From Pseudomonas kilonensis (lineage in GTDB: Bacteria; Pseudomonadota; Gammaproteobacteria; Pseudomonadales; Pseudomonadaceae): a DNA stretch of 64,000 nt. Positions 17,715 through 27,389 of this stretch are shown one piece after another. Position 1 is the first letter of the stretch. Each line of letters starts with the position of its first letter. The translations under genes and the position numbers were made by a program. The notes under the pieces were generated by a model. That model was not told the origin of the DNA. It worked only from the letters and a program-made list of their open reading frames with translations, and ran no database searches. The stretch lies in the NCBI RefSeq assembly GCF_001269885.1, contig NZ_LHVH01000017.1, forward strand, positions 124,001-188,000, read 5' to 3'.

Positions 17715-20700
17715 TGGCCAGCCTCTTTGGAAGTTTCAGGAGTGTCGTGCTCGTCGGTATTTTTGCGACGGCCTATCGACGACACGGTCACGAAGAACAA
17801 TGGCACCCAGAAAATCGCCAGGATGGTCGCGGTCAACATACCGCCGATCACACCGGTACCGATGGCGTGCTGGCTGCCTGAACCGGCGCCTGTGGAGATC
17901 GCCAGCGGGACCACGCCGAGGACGAACGCCAGGGACGTCATGATGATCGGCCGCAGACGCATCCTACAGGCTTCAACGGCGGCTTCCACCAGGGTTCGGC
18001 CCTGTTCGTGGAGTTCCTTGGCGAACTCCACGATCAGAATGGCGTTTTTCGCCGCCAGGCCGATGGTGGTCAGCAAGCCCACCTGGAAGTACACGTCGTT
18101 GGACAGGCCGCGCAGGCTGGTCGCCATCAGGGCACCGATGATCCCCAGCGGCACCACGAGCATGACCGCGATCGGAATCGACCAGCTTTCATACAGCGCT
18201 GCCAGGCACAGGAACACCATCAGCAGCGACAAGGCGTACAACGCTGGCGCCTGGGAGCCCGATAGACGTTCCTCGTAGGACAGGCCCGTCCAGGAAATAC
18301 CAACACCGGCCGGCAGCTTCTTGGCGATGGCTTCGACTTCGGCCATGGCTTCACCGGTGGAATAGCCAGGCGCCGGGGTGCCGAGGATTTCCATCGCTTC
18401 CACGCCGTTGTAACGAGCCAGTTTCGGCGAGCCGTAGACCCACTCACCCTTGGCGAACGCCGTGAACGGCACCATGGTCCCGGCGCTGTTGCGCACGTAC
18501 CACTTCTGCAGGTCTTCGGGGCTCATGCGTGCGTTCGGCTGGCCCTGGACGTACACCCGTTTCACCCGACCGCGGTCGATGAAGTCGTTCACATAGCTAC
18601 TGCCCAAGGCAATCGACAGGGTGTTGTTGATCTCCGTGAGGGTAATGCCCAGGGCACTGGCCTTCTCGTCATCGATTTCCAGCTGGTATTGCGGTTCATC
18701 GTTCAGGCCGTTTGGACGCACCTGAGCCAATATCTTGCTCTGGGCCGCCATGCCCAGGAACTGGTTGCGGGCTTCCATCAGCTTGTCGTGACCGATGCCA
18801 GCGCGATCCTGCAGGAACACGTCGAAACCGGTGGCGTTACCCAGTTCCATCACCGCTGGCGGGGCGAAGGCGAACACCATCGCGTCGCGGAAGGTGAAGA
18901 AGTGTTGCTGGGCGCGGCCGGCGATCTTGAACACGGTGTTATCCGCGTTACGCTCTTCCCACGGTTTGAGCATGATGAACGCCAGGCCGGAGCTCTGGCC
19001 ACGACCGGCAAAGTTGAAGCCGGTCACGGTGAACACCGAGGCCACGCCATCGCCTTCGCCGCCGTCCTTGCTCGGACGCAGCAGGAACTCACGCATCTTG
19101 TCCACCACCACCTGGGTACGCTCGGCGCTGGAACCGGCCGGTGTCTGCACCTGGGCAAACAGTACGCCCTGGTCTTCTTCCGGCAGGAACGCCGTCGGGA
19201 TGCGGGTGAACAGCCAGACCATGCCAACCACGATGATGATGTAGGCCAGCAGGTACGGGGCCTTGTGCTTGAGCATATTGCCCACGCCGCGTTCGTAGCT
19301 CCTGACGCCACGGTCGAAGGTGCGGTTGAACCAACCGAAGAAGCCGCGTTTCGGCGTACCGTGCTCACCCTTGGGGATTGGTTTGAGCATGGTGGCGCAC
19401 AGGGCCGGGGTGAAAATCAGGGCCACCAGGACCGACAGGGCCATGGCCGAGACGATGGTGATGGAGAACTGCTTGTAGATCACACCGGTGGAGCCGCCGA
19501 AGAACGCCATCGGCAGCAATACAGCCGAGAGCACCAGGGCGATACCCACCAGGGCGCCCTGTATCTGGCCCATGGATTTCTTGGTGGCTTCCTTGGGCGA
19601 CAGGCCTTCTTCGCTCATCACCCGTTCGACGTTTTCCACCACGACGATGGCATCGTCCACCAGCAAGCCGATGGCCAGCACCATGCCGAACATGGTCAGG
19701 GTGTTGATGCTGAAGCCGAACGCCGCGAGGATGCCGAAGGTGCCGAGCAGTACCACGGGTACGGTCATCGTGGTGATGATGGTGGCGCGGAAGTTCTGCA
19801 AGAACAGGAACATCACCAGGAACACCAGTACAACCGCCTCGACCAGGGTTTCAACCACACCCTTGATCGATTCGCTCACCACCGGGGTGGTGTCGTAGGG
19901 GAACACCACTTCCAGGCCTTGCGGGAAGAACGGCTTGAGATTTTCCACGGTCTGGCGCAGGGCCTTGGCCGTGTCGAGGGCATTGGCGCCAGTCGCCAGT
20001 CGCACCGCCAGGCCAGAAGCCGGGGCACCGTTGAACTGAGCGTTGATGCTGTAGTTCTCACCACCCAGGGCCACATCGGCCACGTCGCCGACACGCACTT
20101 GCGAGCCGTCCGGGTTGACCTTGAGCAGGATTGCCTTGAACTGCTCGGCGGTCTGCAAGCGGGTCTTGCCGATAATAGTGGCGTTCAGTTGCTGGCCGGG
20201 CATGGCCGGCAGGCCGCCGAGCTGGCCGGAAGCGATCTGGACGTTCTGCGCGGTAATCGCCGTGCTCACATCCACCGGGGTCAGGTTGAAATTGTTCAGC
20301 TTGGCCGGGTCGAGCCAGATCCGCATCGCGTATTGGGCGCCGAAGACCTGGAAGTCACCAACACCCGCGGTGCGCGAGATCGGGTCCTGCATGTTGGACA
20401 CGATGTAGTTGGACAGGTCTTCCCGGGTCATGCTGCCGTCGCGCGACACCACGCCGATCACCATCAGGAAGTTTCTCACTGACTTGGTCACGCGGATGCC
20501 CTGTTGCTGCACTTCTTGCGGCAGCAGCGGGGTGGCCAGGTTCAGCTTGTTCTGGACCTGGACCTGCGCGGTATCGGAGTTGGTGCCTTGCTCGAAGGTG
20601 GCCGTGATGGTCATGCTGCCGTCGGAGTTACTTTCCGACGATACATAACGCAGGTTGTCGATGCCGTTGAGCTGCTGCTCGATCACCTGCACCACGGTGT

Positions 20701-20875
20701 CCTGCACGGTTTGCGCGGATGCGCCCGGGTAGGTCACCTGGATCGCAATGGCCGGCGGTGCAATGCTCGGGTACTGGTTGATCGGCAACTTGAGGATCGA
20801 TAGAGCCCCGACCAGCATGATCACCAGGGCGATCACCCAGGCGAAAATCGGACGGTCGATAAAAAATTTCGACAT
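17711..20875 (-). CDS. emhB: RND multidrug/hydrophobe efflux permease (EmhB/TtgB)
   Basis: The inner-membrane proton-drug antiporter of the pump, exporting antibiotics and hydrophobic aromatics. The 1054-residue product starts [21 protein letters not shown] and shows the 12-helix HAE1 RND layout with two large periplasmic loops. The proton-relay aspartates are present in helix 4 ([18 protein letters not shown], near residue 407), and the second half carries [19 protein letters not shown]. The gene lies three bases after emhA. Length and motifs match MexB, TtgB and EmhB; the TtgR-type regulator next door favours the TtgABC/EmhABC branch. Confidence 0.95.
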   Translation of the reverse strand: MSKFFIDRPIFAWVIALVIMLVGALSILKLPINQYPSIAPPAIAIQVTYPGASAQTVQDTVVQVIEQQLNGIDNLRYVSSESNSDGSMTITATFEQGTNSDTAQVQVQNKLNLATPLLPQEVQQQGIRVTKSVRNFLMVIGVVSRDGSMTREDLSNYIVSNMQDPISRTAGVGDFQVFGAQYAMRIWLDPAKLNNFNLTPVDVSTAITAQNVQIASGQLGGLPAMPGQQLNATIIGKTRLQTAEQFKAILLKVNPDGSQVRVGDVADVALGGENYSINAQFNGAPASGLAVRLATGANALDTAKALRQTVENLKPFFPQGLEVVFPYDTTPVVSESIKGVVETLVEAVVLVFLVMFLFLQNFRATIITTMTVPVVLLGTFGILAAFGFSINTLTMFGMVLAIGLLVDDAIVVVENVERVMSEEGLSPKEATKKSMGQIQGALVGIALVLSAVLLPMAFFGGSTGVIYKQFSITIVSAMALSVLVALIFTPALCATMLKPIPKGEHGTPKRGFFGWFNRTFDRGVRSYERGVGNMLKHKAPYLLAYIIIVVGMVWLFTRIPTAFLPEEDQGVLFAQVQTPAGSSAERTQVVVDKMREFLLRPSKDGGEGDGVASVFTVTGFNFAGRGQSSGLAFIMLKPWEERNADNTVFKIAGRAQQHFFTFRDAMVFAFAPPAVMELGNATGFDVFLQDRAGIGHDKLMEARNQFLGMAAQSKILAQVRPNGLNDEPQYQLEIDDEKASALGITLTEINNTLSIALGSSYVNDFIDRGRVKRVYVQGQPNARMSPEDLQKWYVRNSAGTMVPFTAFAKGEWVYGSPKLARYNGVEAMEILGTPAPGYSTGEAMAEVEAIAKKLPAGVGISWTGLSYEERLSGSQAPALYALSLLMVFLCLAALYESWSIPIAVMLVVPLGIIGALMATSLRGLSNDVYFQVGLLTTIGLAAKNAILIVEFAKELHEQGRTLVEAAVEACRMRLRPIIMTSLAFVLGVVPLAISTGAGSGSQHAIGTGVIGGMLTATILAIFWVPLFFVTVSSIGRRKNTDEHDTPETSKEAGQ

Positions 20876-20878
20876 GGT

Positions 20879-22036
20879 TTACTCCCCTTTGCCGCCGGCG
20901 GCTTTATCAGCTGTCTGTGCGGGGGCCGGGTTCTTGGTATCGACGTTAGTGGCTTCGGTGGCTTTGACTTCCACGCCAGGGCGTACGAACTGCAACCCTT
21001 CGGTGATCACGCGATCGCCGGCCTTGAGCCCGTCTTCGATCAGCCATTGGCTGCCAACGGTGCGGCTGGCCTTGAGCTGACGCAGTTCGACCTTGTTGTC
21101 GGGGCCAACGACCAGGGCGGTCGGCGCACCCTTGAGGTCGCGGGTCACGCCTTGCTGCGGTGCCAGGATCGCCGCGCTGTTCACACCGGCCTGCAATTGT
21201 GCGTGGACGAACATGCCCGGCAGCAGGGTGTGGTCAGGGTTGGGGAACACGGCGCGCAAGGTCACCGAACCGGTGGTCTGGTCGACCGACACTTCGGAGA
21301 ACTCCAACTTGCCTTCGTGTGGGTATTGGCTGCCGTCTTCCAGGGTCAGCTTGACCATGGCGGCGTTATCACCAGCCTTTTGCAGGCGGCCGCTTTCCAG
21401 CTCACGGCGCAGTTGCAGCAGCTCGACCGAGCTCTGCGTCACGTCGACATAGATCGGGTCCAGTTGCTGGATGGTCGCCAGGGCGTCGGTCTGGCCGTTG
21501 CTCACCAGCGCACCTTCGGTGACCGAGGAGCGACCGATGCGACCGGAAATCGGCGCGTAGACCTTGGTGTAGCGCACGTTGATCTGGGCGGTCTGCAGGT
21601 TGGCTTCCGACTCCAGGCGATTGGCCACGGCGGTGTCGTATTCCTGACGGCTCACCGCCTGTTCATCCACCAGTTGCTTGTAGCGGTCGGCAATCGACTT
21701 GGTGGAACGCAGGTTGGCCTCGGCGCTCTTGAGGGTCGCTTCATAGACGGCCGGGTCGATCTGGTACAGCTGCTGGCCGGCCTTGACGTCGGCGCCTTCC
21801 TTGAACAGGCGCTTGAGAATGATGCCGTTGACCTGCGGACGTACTTCGGCGACGCGGAACGCGCTGGTGCGCCCCGGAAGCTCCGACGTCAGGGTGAAAG
21901 GCTGGGTCTTGAGGGTTACGACGCCGACCTGAGGAGGCGGAGGAGCAGGTGCAGCCTCTTCCTTTTTGCATCCGCTGAGCAGCGATGCCAGGGCGATGGC
22001 AGTAACCAGGGCAGTAACAGCTGGCTTGAATTGCAT
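20879..22036 (-). CDS. emhA: RND pump periplasmic adaptor (EmhA/TtgA)
   Basis: The membrane fusion protein that links the permease and outer-membrane channel. The 385-residue lipoprotein has a signal ending in LLSGCKKEE, a lipoyl/barrel-sandwich region (RPQVNGIILKRLFKEGADVKAGQQLYQIDP), an alpha-hairpin (about residues 100-170) and a beta-barrel domain with AVFPNPDHTLLPGMFVHAQL. The C-terminus is Ala/Lys rich. It is the first gene of the operon and is read away from the repressor gene; the operator lies about 90 bases upstream of its start. Confidence 0.95.
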   Translation of the reverse strand: MQFKPAVTALVTAIALASLLSGCKKEEAAPAPPPPQVGVVTLKTQPFTLTSELPGRTSAFRVAEVRPQVNGIILKRLFKEGADVKAGQQLYQIDPAVYEATLKSAEANLRSTKSIADRYKQLVDEQAVSRQEYDTAVANRLESEANLQTAQINVRYTKVYAPISGRIGRSSVTEGALVSNGQTDALATIQQLDPIYVDVTQSSVELLQLRRELESGRLQKAGDNAAMVKLTLEDGSQYPHEGKLEFSEVSVDQTTGSVTLRAVFPNPDHTLLPGMFVHAQLQAGVNSAAILAPQQGVTRDLKGAPTALVVGPDNKVELRQLKASRTVGSQWLIEDGLKAGDRVITEGLQFVRPGVEVKATEATNVDTKNPAPAQTADKAAGGKGE

Positions 22037-22127
22037 GGAAATCCTCGGGTCCAGGCGCGCAACGGGCGCACTCGAAAGGTGGAAAGGTAAAAAGGCGCAT
22101 TAATTCAATTAGTAGGATGCTAAGAAA

Positions 22128-22156
22128 TATACTTACGTACATGGTTGTTTGTAAAC
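22128..22156. promoter_or_regulatory. TtgR/EmhR operator
   Basis: On the minus strand this reads GTTTACAAACAACCATGTAC followed by GTAAGTATA, nearly identical to the TtgR operator of P. putida as I remember it (TTTACAAACAACCATGAATG then TAAGTATA). It sits between the divergent emhA and emhR genes, so repressor bound here would cover both promoters. The rest of the 22037-22323 gap holds direct TGCTGACGCGTTGCTG-like repeats just before emhR but no gene. Confidence 0.85.
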
Positions 22157-22323
22157 AGCCAAATTGCGTAATATCCGGCTTTACACAAGCCTGACAAAGG
22201 CGAGCGTAGATCGGGGACGCGTTCCAAGAGACGTCGCCTCATATTTTGTTCCGTTGATTCTTACGCATTGCTGACGCGTTGCTGTCGCGTTGCTGACGCA
22301 TCCTGATTGAGGTGTTTACTGCC

Positions 22324-22956
22324 ATGGTCCGTCGTACCAAAGAGGAAGCCCAGGAGACTCGCAGCCAGATACTCGAAGCCGCCGAAAAGGCGTTTTTCGA
22401 GCGAGGCGTGGCGCGTACGACCCTGGCCGACATCGCGACACTGGCCGGAGTGACGCGCGGCGCCATCTATTGGCATTTCAGCAACAAGGCGGACCTGCTC
22501 CAGGCCATGCTCGATACCCTCCACGAGCCGCTCGATGAGTTGGCCCGTGCCAGTGAAAATGAGGAGGAGCTTGACCCGCTGGGCTGTATTCGCAAACTGT
22601 TGGTCCGGTTGTTCCAGCAAGTGGCCCTGGACCCGAAAACCCGGCGCATTAATGAGATTCTGTTCCATAAGTGTGAATTCACCGATGAAATGTGCGATTT
22701 GCGCCAGCAGCGACGCGAGGTCAGCCTCGACTGCAATGTGCGCATCGCCCTGTCGTTGCGCAATGCGATGAAACGCGGCCAGTTGCCGGATGATCTGGAC
22801 CCCGAAAGGGCGGCAGTTGCCATTCATGCCTACATCGACGGCATCTTGTACCAATGGCTACTGGCCCCCGACAGCTTCGCCCTGGCGGGTGAGGCCGAGC
22901 GCTGGGTGGAGATCGGGCTGGACATGCTGCACTTGAGCCCCAGCCTGCGCAAATGA
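22324..22956 (+). CDS. emhR: TetR-family repressor of the efflux pump (EmhR/TtgR)
   Basis: A drug-responsive repressor of 210 residues, the length of TtgR. The N-terminal helix-turn-helix (about residues 10-55, [23 protein letters not shown]) and the ligand domain ([58 protein letters not shown]) match TtgR closely. ATG 22324 ([13 protein letters not shown]) is the TtgR start; an in-frame ATG at 22312 is less likely. It is divergent from emhABC across the operator. Effectors such as flavonoids and chloramphenicol are known for TtgR and are likely here. Confidence 0.94.
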   Translation: MVRRTKEEAQETRSQILEAAEKAFFERGVARTTLADIATLAGVTRGAIYWHFSNKADLLQAMLDTLHEPLDELARASENEEELDPLGCIRKLLVRLFQQVALDPKTRRINEILFHKCEFTDEMCDLRQQRREVSLDCNVRIALSLRNAMKRGQLPDDLDPERAAVAIHAYIDGILYQWLLAPDSFALAGEAERWVEIGLDMLHLSPSLRK

Positions 22957-23168
22957 AACAAAATGCGTAATTGCGTCGGTTTGTGTCGATACATCCGCGT
23001 AAGGGTGCTTTTATAAACCGACACTGGCGCGGTTGATAGGCAATAGGCGGCGAATTTTGTAGGAAATTTGTTTCGCGCGGGTGAATGTGCAGGAAGAATC
23101 CGCTCGGCAGGTTCATCCGACCGGATCGGCCGATGCCCCGCCAGACTGCCCTGGCGAGGCCGAATGGT

Positions 23169-23795
23169 TTAGCTCAGCGTGAGTTCCACAGTAAAACCAT
23201 AGGGCTCTTCACTTGCTGTGCGGGTGATTCGAGTCGTGCATTGGATCGGGCTTGTTCCAATAGAAGTCAGTATGTGGGTCCGGACGGGTGTCAGCGTCGG
23301 TGAAATAACACCGAAGGATGTATTGACGCGCAAACCGAAGTCAAAGCGAAAGCCAAACGCTTTATCGCCGAACACAATGCAGTGTTTGAATATCTCCCTA
23401 CTGGGACTGCCCAGGCGTCGGGTATAAGCGAGGTCGAACTTCCAGGTTTGGATATCCCAGGGAAGAATCAGTGTGGGGTGTTGCTCGTCCGCATTCAACG
23501 GCAAGTTGTGTTCACCGACTTCAAAATCCAAATCGGTATGATTGATTAACTTTACGATGAGACGGGTGCGGTTTGGGTTGATGCGCTCCTGTTCCCAGGC
23601 TTGAACCTGCTCGTTGACCTTGTCGTTCAGGTTCGCTTTCTCTAGCAGTGCCGTGAGCATCGGCATGTATTCTTGCGTATCGAGTGACTTGAGGTATTGG
23701 TACAACACGGCCAACGGTGCCCAACTGAATTGAGAGGCGATGAGTTCATAAATTCCATTGTTGGTCTGTTGACTGTTTTCAGGGGAGGCGTTCAT
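23169..23795 (-). CDS. Hypothetical protein, beta-rich C-terminal half
   Basis: A 208-residue protein I do not recognise. There is no signal peptide or membrane segment. The first 80 residues look helical and polar; from about residue 78 (TRLIVKLINHTDLDFEVGEHNL) the pattern becomes alternating hydrophobic, with FKHCIVFGDKAFGFRFDFGLRVN and repeated Thr/Ile strands to the end. That shape, an N-x-T-x-L strand followed by Pro-rich loops, recalls beta-sandwich lectin or aegerolysin-like cytolysin proteins, but this is an impression only. ATG 23795 has AAGGA six bases upstream. The GC content is lower than that of the flanking genes. It stands alone between the efflux repressor and xenB; the 22957-23168 gap upstream of its 3' end shows nothing. 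Confidence 0.7.
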   Translation of the reverse strand: MNASPENSQQTNNGIYELIASQFSWAPLAVLYQYLKSLDTQEYMPMLTALLEKANLNDKVNEQVQAWEQERINPNRTRLIVKLINHTDLDFEVGEHNLPLNADEQHPTLILPWDIQTWKFDLAYTRRLGSPSREIFKHCIVFGDKAFGFRFDFGLRVNTSFGVISPTLTPVRTHILTSIGTSPIQCTTRITRTASEEPYGFTVELTLS

Positions 23796-23915
23796 TTGAA
23801 ATCCTTTTCAAAGAGAGTGACTGCAAGCAAGACGTGTTGTCTTGTTGCTGGCGATAATAGGAAGGGTTGAACGGCTTTTAGAAGTTTGGATGTTTGACTG
23901 GATATTTAGCGCACA

Positions 23916-23957
23916 TAAAAAAGCCCTGACTCTTTCGAGGCAGGGCTTTTGTTTTTT
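23916..23957 (-). terminator. Rho-independent terminator of the xenB operon
   Basis: A stem of AAAGCCCTG/CAGGGCTTT with A and T runs on both sides lies 6 bases past the xenB stop. On the minus strand the stem is followed by TTTTTTATG, so it suits the xenB transcript and could also work on the other strand. Confidence 0.85.
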
Positions 23958-23962
23958 ACGAC

Positions 23963-25012
23963 TTAGAGTACGGGGTAATCGATATAGCCCACCGGACCCT
24001 TGCCATAGAAGGTCTCCGGATGCGCTTCGTTCAACGGTGCATCGGCTTGCAAGCGTGCCGGCAGGTCCGGGTTGGCAATGAACGGCACTCCGAAGGCCAC
24101 GGCATCGGCCTTGCCCTCGGCCAGCCAGGCATTGGCGCTGTCCTTGGTGAAGCGTTCATTGGCGATGTACGGGCCGCCGAAAGCCTGCTTGAGTTGCGGG
24201 CCGATGCTGTCGTCGCCGTCCTTCTCACGGGAGCAGATGAAGGCGATGCCACGTTTGCCCAGCTCGCGAGCCACGTAGCTGAAGGTTTCCAGGCGGTTCT
24301 CGTCACCCATGTCGTGGGAGTCGGCGCGTGGCGCCAGGTGCACGCCAACCCGGCCGGCGCCCCAGACTTCGATGGCTGCGTCGGTCACTTCCAGCAGCAG
24401 GCGGGCACGGTTTTCCAGGGAACCGCCGTAGCTGTCGGTACGCTGGTTGGTGCTGCTTTGCAGGAACTGGTCGAGCAGGTAGCCGTTGGCGCCGTGGATT
24501 TCCACGCCGTCGAAACCGGCGGCCTTGGCATTCTCGGCACCGACGCGGTAGGCGTCGACGATGTCGGCGATTTCAGCGGTTTCCAGTGCGCGTGGGGTCG
24601 GGTAGTCGGCCAGCGGACGCACCAGGCTCACGTGGCCTTTGGGTTGGATCGCGCTGGGTGCCACCGGCGTTTCGCCGTTCAGGTACGACGGGTGGGAGAT
24701 CCGGCCCACGTGCCACAGTTGCAGGAAGATCTTGCCGCCAGCGCCGTGGATCGCCTTGGTGACGTTGGACCAGCCGCGCACCTGATCGTTGGACCAGATG
24801 CCCGGGGTGTCTGGATAGCCCACACCCATCGGTGTGACCGAGGTTGCTTCGCTGAGGATCAGGCCGGCGGAGGCGCGTTGCACGTAGTACTCGGCCATCA
24901 GCGCGTTGGGCACGCGACCTGCGTCGGCGCGGCAGCGGGTGAGCGGGGCCATGATGATGCGGTTCTTCAACTCGATGTCGCCGAGTTTGATGGGGTCGAA
25001 AATAGTCGCCAT
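23963..25012 (-). CDS. xenB: Old yellow enzyme family ene-reductase (XenB)
   Basis: An FMN- and NAD(P)H-dependent flavoenzyme that reduces activated double bonds and xenobiotics such as nitro compounds. The 349-residue product begins MATIFDPIKLGDIELKNRI with the flavin motif IIMAPLTRCR, and the substrate-binding H-x-x-N pair is in HGANGYLLDQF (near residue 181). The C-terminus has GVPFIANPDLPARL. I chose ATG 25012; an upstream in-frame ATG at 25021 adds three residues. It is the third gene of the pyeR-pyeM-xenB operon seen in P. aeruginosa. Confidence 0.9.
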   Translation of the reverse strand: MATIFDPIKLGDIELKNRIIMAPLTRCRADAGRVPNALMAEYYVQRASAGLILSEATSVTPMGVGYPDTPGIWSNDQVRGWSNVTKAIHGAGGKIFLQLWHVGRISHPSYLNGETPVAPSAIQPKGHVSLVRPLADYPTPRALETAEIADIVDAYRVGAENAKAAGFDGVEIHGANGYLLDQFLQSSTNQRTDSYGGSLENRARLLLEVTDAAIEVWGAGRVGVHLAPRADSHDMGDENRLETFSYVARELGKRGIAFICSREKDGDDSIGPQLKQAFGGPYIANERFTKDSANAWLAEGKADAVAFGVPFIANPDLPARLQADAPLNEAHPETFYGKGPVGYIDYPVL

Positions 25013-25046
25013 GAAATACAAACCTCGAAAGTGGAAGGGTTAAAAG

Positions 25047-26213
25047 TCAGTGAGTTGCCGGCGCCAGGTCGGCATTGCCGCCCTGACGGAAAGTGATGAG
25101 GGTGACCAGCAGCGCCAGCACGGCCAGTGCGCCGGCGGCCAGGGGCACGGAGGTCAGGCCCAGGCCATGGTCGATGACACTGCCGCCGACCCAGGCGCCC
25201 AGGGCGTTGCCGATGTTGAAGGCGCCGATATTCAGGGTGGAGACCAGGTTGGGCGCGTCTTTGCCGAAGGTCACCACGTTGACTTGCAGGGCCGGCACGG
25301 CGGCGAAGCAGGCGGTGGCCCAGAGGAACAGGGTGATTTCGCTGGGGATCAGCGCCACGCTGGTCCAGCTCAGTACGGTGGACACCACGGCCATGGTGAG
25401 GAAGACGCCCATCAGTGTGTTCGCCAGGCTCTTGTCCGCCAGCTTGCCGCCGATGATGTTGCCCAGGGTCAGGCCCAGGCCGATCAGCACCAGGGTCCAG
25501 GTCACGCCACGGGGCGACACGCCGGTCACTTCACCCAACAGCGGGGCGACGTAGGTGAACAGGGTGAACACCGAGGCGGAGAACAGCGCGGTCATGCTCA
25601 GGGACAGCCACAGGCCAGCACCCTTGAGCGCCACCAGCTCCGAACGCATGTCGAGTTTTTCTTCATCGCGCTTGGCCGGCAGGAAGCGAATCAGCCCGAT
25701 CAGCGCAATTACGCCAATGACAGTCACGGCCCAGAAGGTCGACCGCCAGCCGGCTTCCTGGCCCAGTGCGGTGCCCAGCGGTACGCCGAGCACGTTGGCC
25801 AGGGTCAGGCCGGTGAACATCAGGGCCACGGCCGAAGCGCGCTTGTTGGGCGCCACCAGACCGGCGGCCACCACCGAACCGATACCGAAGAACGCGCCGT
25901 GGCACAGGGCTGTGACGACCCGGGCAAACATCAGCACGTTGTAGTCGCTGGCAATGGCGCAGAGCAGGTTGCCGACGATGAAAATCCCCATCAACGCCAC
26001 CAGGGCGGCCTTGCGCGGCAGCCGGGCGGTGGCCAGGGCCATGAACGGCGCACCGATGGCCACGCCCAGGGCGTAGCCGGTCACCAGCCAGCCGGCGCCA
26101 GGAATCGACACGCCCAGGTCGACTGCCACTTCGGGCAACAGGCCCATGATGACGAACTCGGTGGTGCCGATGGCGAAGGCGCTCAGGGCCAGGATCAGGA
26201 GTGAGAGGGGCAT
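25047..26213 (-). CDS. pyeM: MFS transporter (PyeM-like, AraJ/YdhP group)
   Basis: A 12-helix major facilitator of 388 residues, probably an inner-membrane drug or metabolite exporter. The first helix carries FAIGTTEFVIMGLLPEVA, the signature of the DHA1 AraJ/SotB/YdhP group, and GYALGVAIGAPFMALATARLPRK is the loop 2-3 motif. It lies 17 bases after pyeR and 34 bases before xenB, the order of the P. aeruginosa PA4354-PA4356 operon. The natural substrate is not known to me. Confidence 0.88.
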   Translation of the reverse strand: MPLSLLILALSAFAIGTTEFVIMGLLPEVAVDLGVSIPGAGWLVTGYALGVAIGAPFMALATARLPRKAALVALMGIFIVGNLLCAIASDYNVLMFARVVTALCHGAFFGIGSVVAAGLVAPNKRASAVALMFTGLTLANVLGVPLGTALGQEAGWRSTFWAVTVIGVIALIGLIRFLPAKRDEEKLDMRSELVALKGAGLWLSLSMTALFSASVFTLFTYVAPLLGEVTGVSPRGVTWTLVLIGLGLTLGNIIGGKLADKSLANTLMGVFLTMAVVSTVLSWTSVALIPSEITLFLWATACFAAVPALQVNVVTFGKDAPNLVSTLNIGAFNIGNALGAWVGGSVIDHGLGLTSVPLAAGALAVLALLVTLITFRQGGNADLAPATH

Positions 26214-26230
26214 GATGGATCCTTGTCAGG

Positions 26231-26533
26231 TCAGAGCTCTTGGCTCATTTGCTTGAGGAACTGCTGGATCACGTCCTCGTTGCGTTTGAAGAAGTGCCAT
26301 TGACCGACCTTCTGGCTGGTGATCAGCCCCGCCCGTTGCAACACCGCCAAATGCGCAGACACCGTGGATTGCGACAGGCCGCAACGCTGGTCGATCTGCC
26401 CGGCGCAAATGCCGAACTCGTGGTTGTGCAACTGTTCGGGGAACTGGACCTTGGGGTCTTTGAGCCAGTTGAGGATGTCTCGCCGTACGGGGTGCGCCAG
26501 GGCTTTTATTATTTCGTCGAGGTCGAGGGTCAT
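26231..26533 (-). CDS. pyeR: ArsR-family repressor (PyeR)
   Basis: A 100-residue winged-helix regulator that would repress its own operon. The DNA-binding helix is CGLSQSTVSAHLAVLQRAGLI (about residues 46-66), followed by the wing VGQWHFFKRNEDVI. The cysteines C35 region (FGICAGQIDQRCGLSQ) could respond to thiols or metals, but the classical ELCVCDL metal motif is absent, as reported for PyeR. ATG 26533 (MTLDLDEII) is chosen over an in-frame TTG at 26542. The palindromic repeats upstream are its probable operators. Confidence 0.88.
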   Translation of the reverse strand: MTLDLDEIIKALAHPVRRDILNWLKDPKVQFPEQLHNHEFGICAGQIDQRCGLSQSTVSAHLAVLQRAGLITSQKVGQWHFFKRNEDVIQQFLKQMSQEL

Positions 26534-26560
26534 GGGTGGCAAGCTCGGGGGTGAGTAAAA

Positions 26561-26663
26561 CGCTATATCGCGATGAGGCGAACCTTAAATCGTTACTTCG
26601 CGATATACCAATATGGATTTGATCTGAATGCCGCATAAATCGCTATATCGGGTTATAACGATA
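26561..26663. promoter_or_regulatory. Repeated operator-like sites between pyeR and acpH
   Basis: Three related blocks occur in this divergent gap: CGCTATATCGCGAT (26561-26574), CGTTACTTCGCGATATA (26591-26607) and CGCTATATCGGGTTATAACGATA (26641-26663). All share an AT-rich ATATCGCG-type palindrome, typical of ArsR-family winged-helix binding sites. Self-repression by PyeR through these is an inference. Confidence 0.65.
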
Positions 26664-26691
26664 TTGGCCTTGGGGTGCTAAGCTGCGGGCC

Positions 26692-27276
26692 ATGAATTAT
26701 CTCGCGCACCTGCACCTCGGCGGCCCCGGCCGGGAACAACTACTCGGCAGCCTCTACGGCGACTTCGTCAAGGGACCGCTGCAAGGGCTCTACGACCCAC
26801 GGATCGAAGCGGCGATTGCCCTGCATCGGCGCATTGACATGTACACCGACCGTCATCCCCTGGTGGACATCGCCCTGTCGCGCTTTTCCACGGTGCGACG
26901 GCGCTATGCCGGAATCGTGCTCGACGTGTTTTTCGACCACTGCCTGGCCCGGGACTGGACGTTGTACGGCGAAGGGCCGCTGCTGGATTTCACCTCTCGG
27001 GTTTATCAGGTGCTCAGCACCGAGCCGCAGCTACCGGGACGCCTGGCGCACATCGCACCGCATATGGCGGCGGATGACTGGCTGGGGTCTTATCAGGAGT
27101 TCGAGGTGCTGGGGCAGGTGCTGCGCGGCATTTCCCGCCGGCTGTCCCGGCCTGAGGAACTGGCCGGGGCGATGCCGGAGTTGATCAGGCTCTATGAGCC
27201 GTTGAGCGAAGATTTTCGGTTGTTCTACCCACAGCTGCAGGATTTTGCTCAAAACCAAGTCACGCCGCAGGACTAA
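26692..27276 (+). CDS. acpH: Acyl carrier protein phosphodiesterase
   Basis: AcpH removes the 4'-phosphopantetheine arm from holo-ACP. The 194-residue product begins MNYLAHLHL and has the metal-binding motifs GSLYGDFVKG (Asp near residue 23), HRRIDMYTDRHP and DVFFDHCLARDW of the DUF479/AcpH family. It is divergent from pyeR, as its homologue is next to pyeR in P. aeruginosa. A REPIN follows directly after its stop. Confidence 0.88.
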   Translation: MNYLAHLHLGGPGREQLLGSLYGDFVKGPLQGLYDPRIEAAIALHRRIDMYTDRHPLVDIALSRFSTVRRRYAGIVLDVFFDHCLARDWTLYGEGPLLDFTSRVYQVLSTEPQLPGRLAHIAPHMAADDWLGSYQEFEVLGQVLRGISRRLSRPEELAGAMPELIRLYEPLSEDFRLFYPQLQDFAQNQVTPQD

Positions 27277-27277
27277 T

Positions 27278-27367
27278 TGTGGGAGCGAGCTTGCTCGCGA
27301 TAGCGGTGTATCAGCCAGCGCATCTGCTGAATGTTAAGTCGCTATCGCGAGCAAGCTCGCTCCCACA
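27278..27367. repeat. REPIN (inverted REP pair)
   Basis: Two opposite REPs (TGTGGGAGCGAGCTTGCTCG at the left and its complement at the right) enclose about 30 bases and could form one long hairpin. It sits between the convergent acpH and olsA genes, so it may also stop or stabilise both transcripts. Confidence 0.88.
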
Positions 27368-27389
27368 AGGGATCTCCGCTGGGATCGGA

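Noticed and set aside
18689..20482. A 597-codon plus-strand frame within emhB
   Set aside because: Antisense to a textbook RND permease. The His/Gln/Glu-rich translation is typical of a GC-rich shadow frame and there is no ribosome site.
25050..26204. A 384-codon plus-strand frame over the MFS gene
   Set aside because: Antisense shadow with His/Gln/Gly bias. The opposite strand has all MFS signatures.
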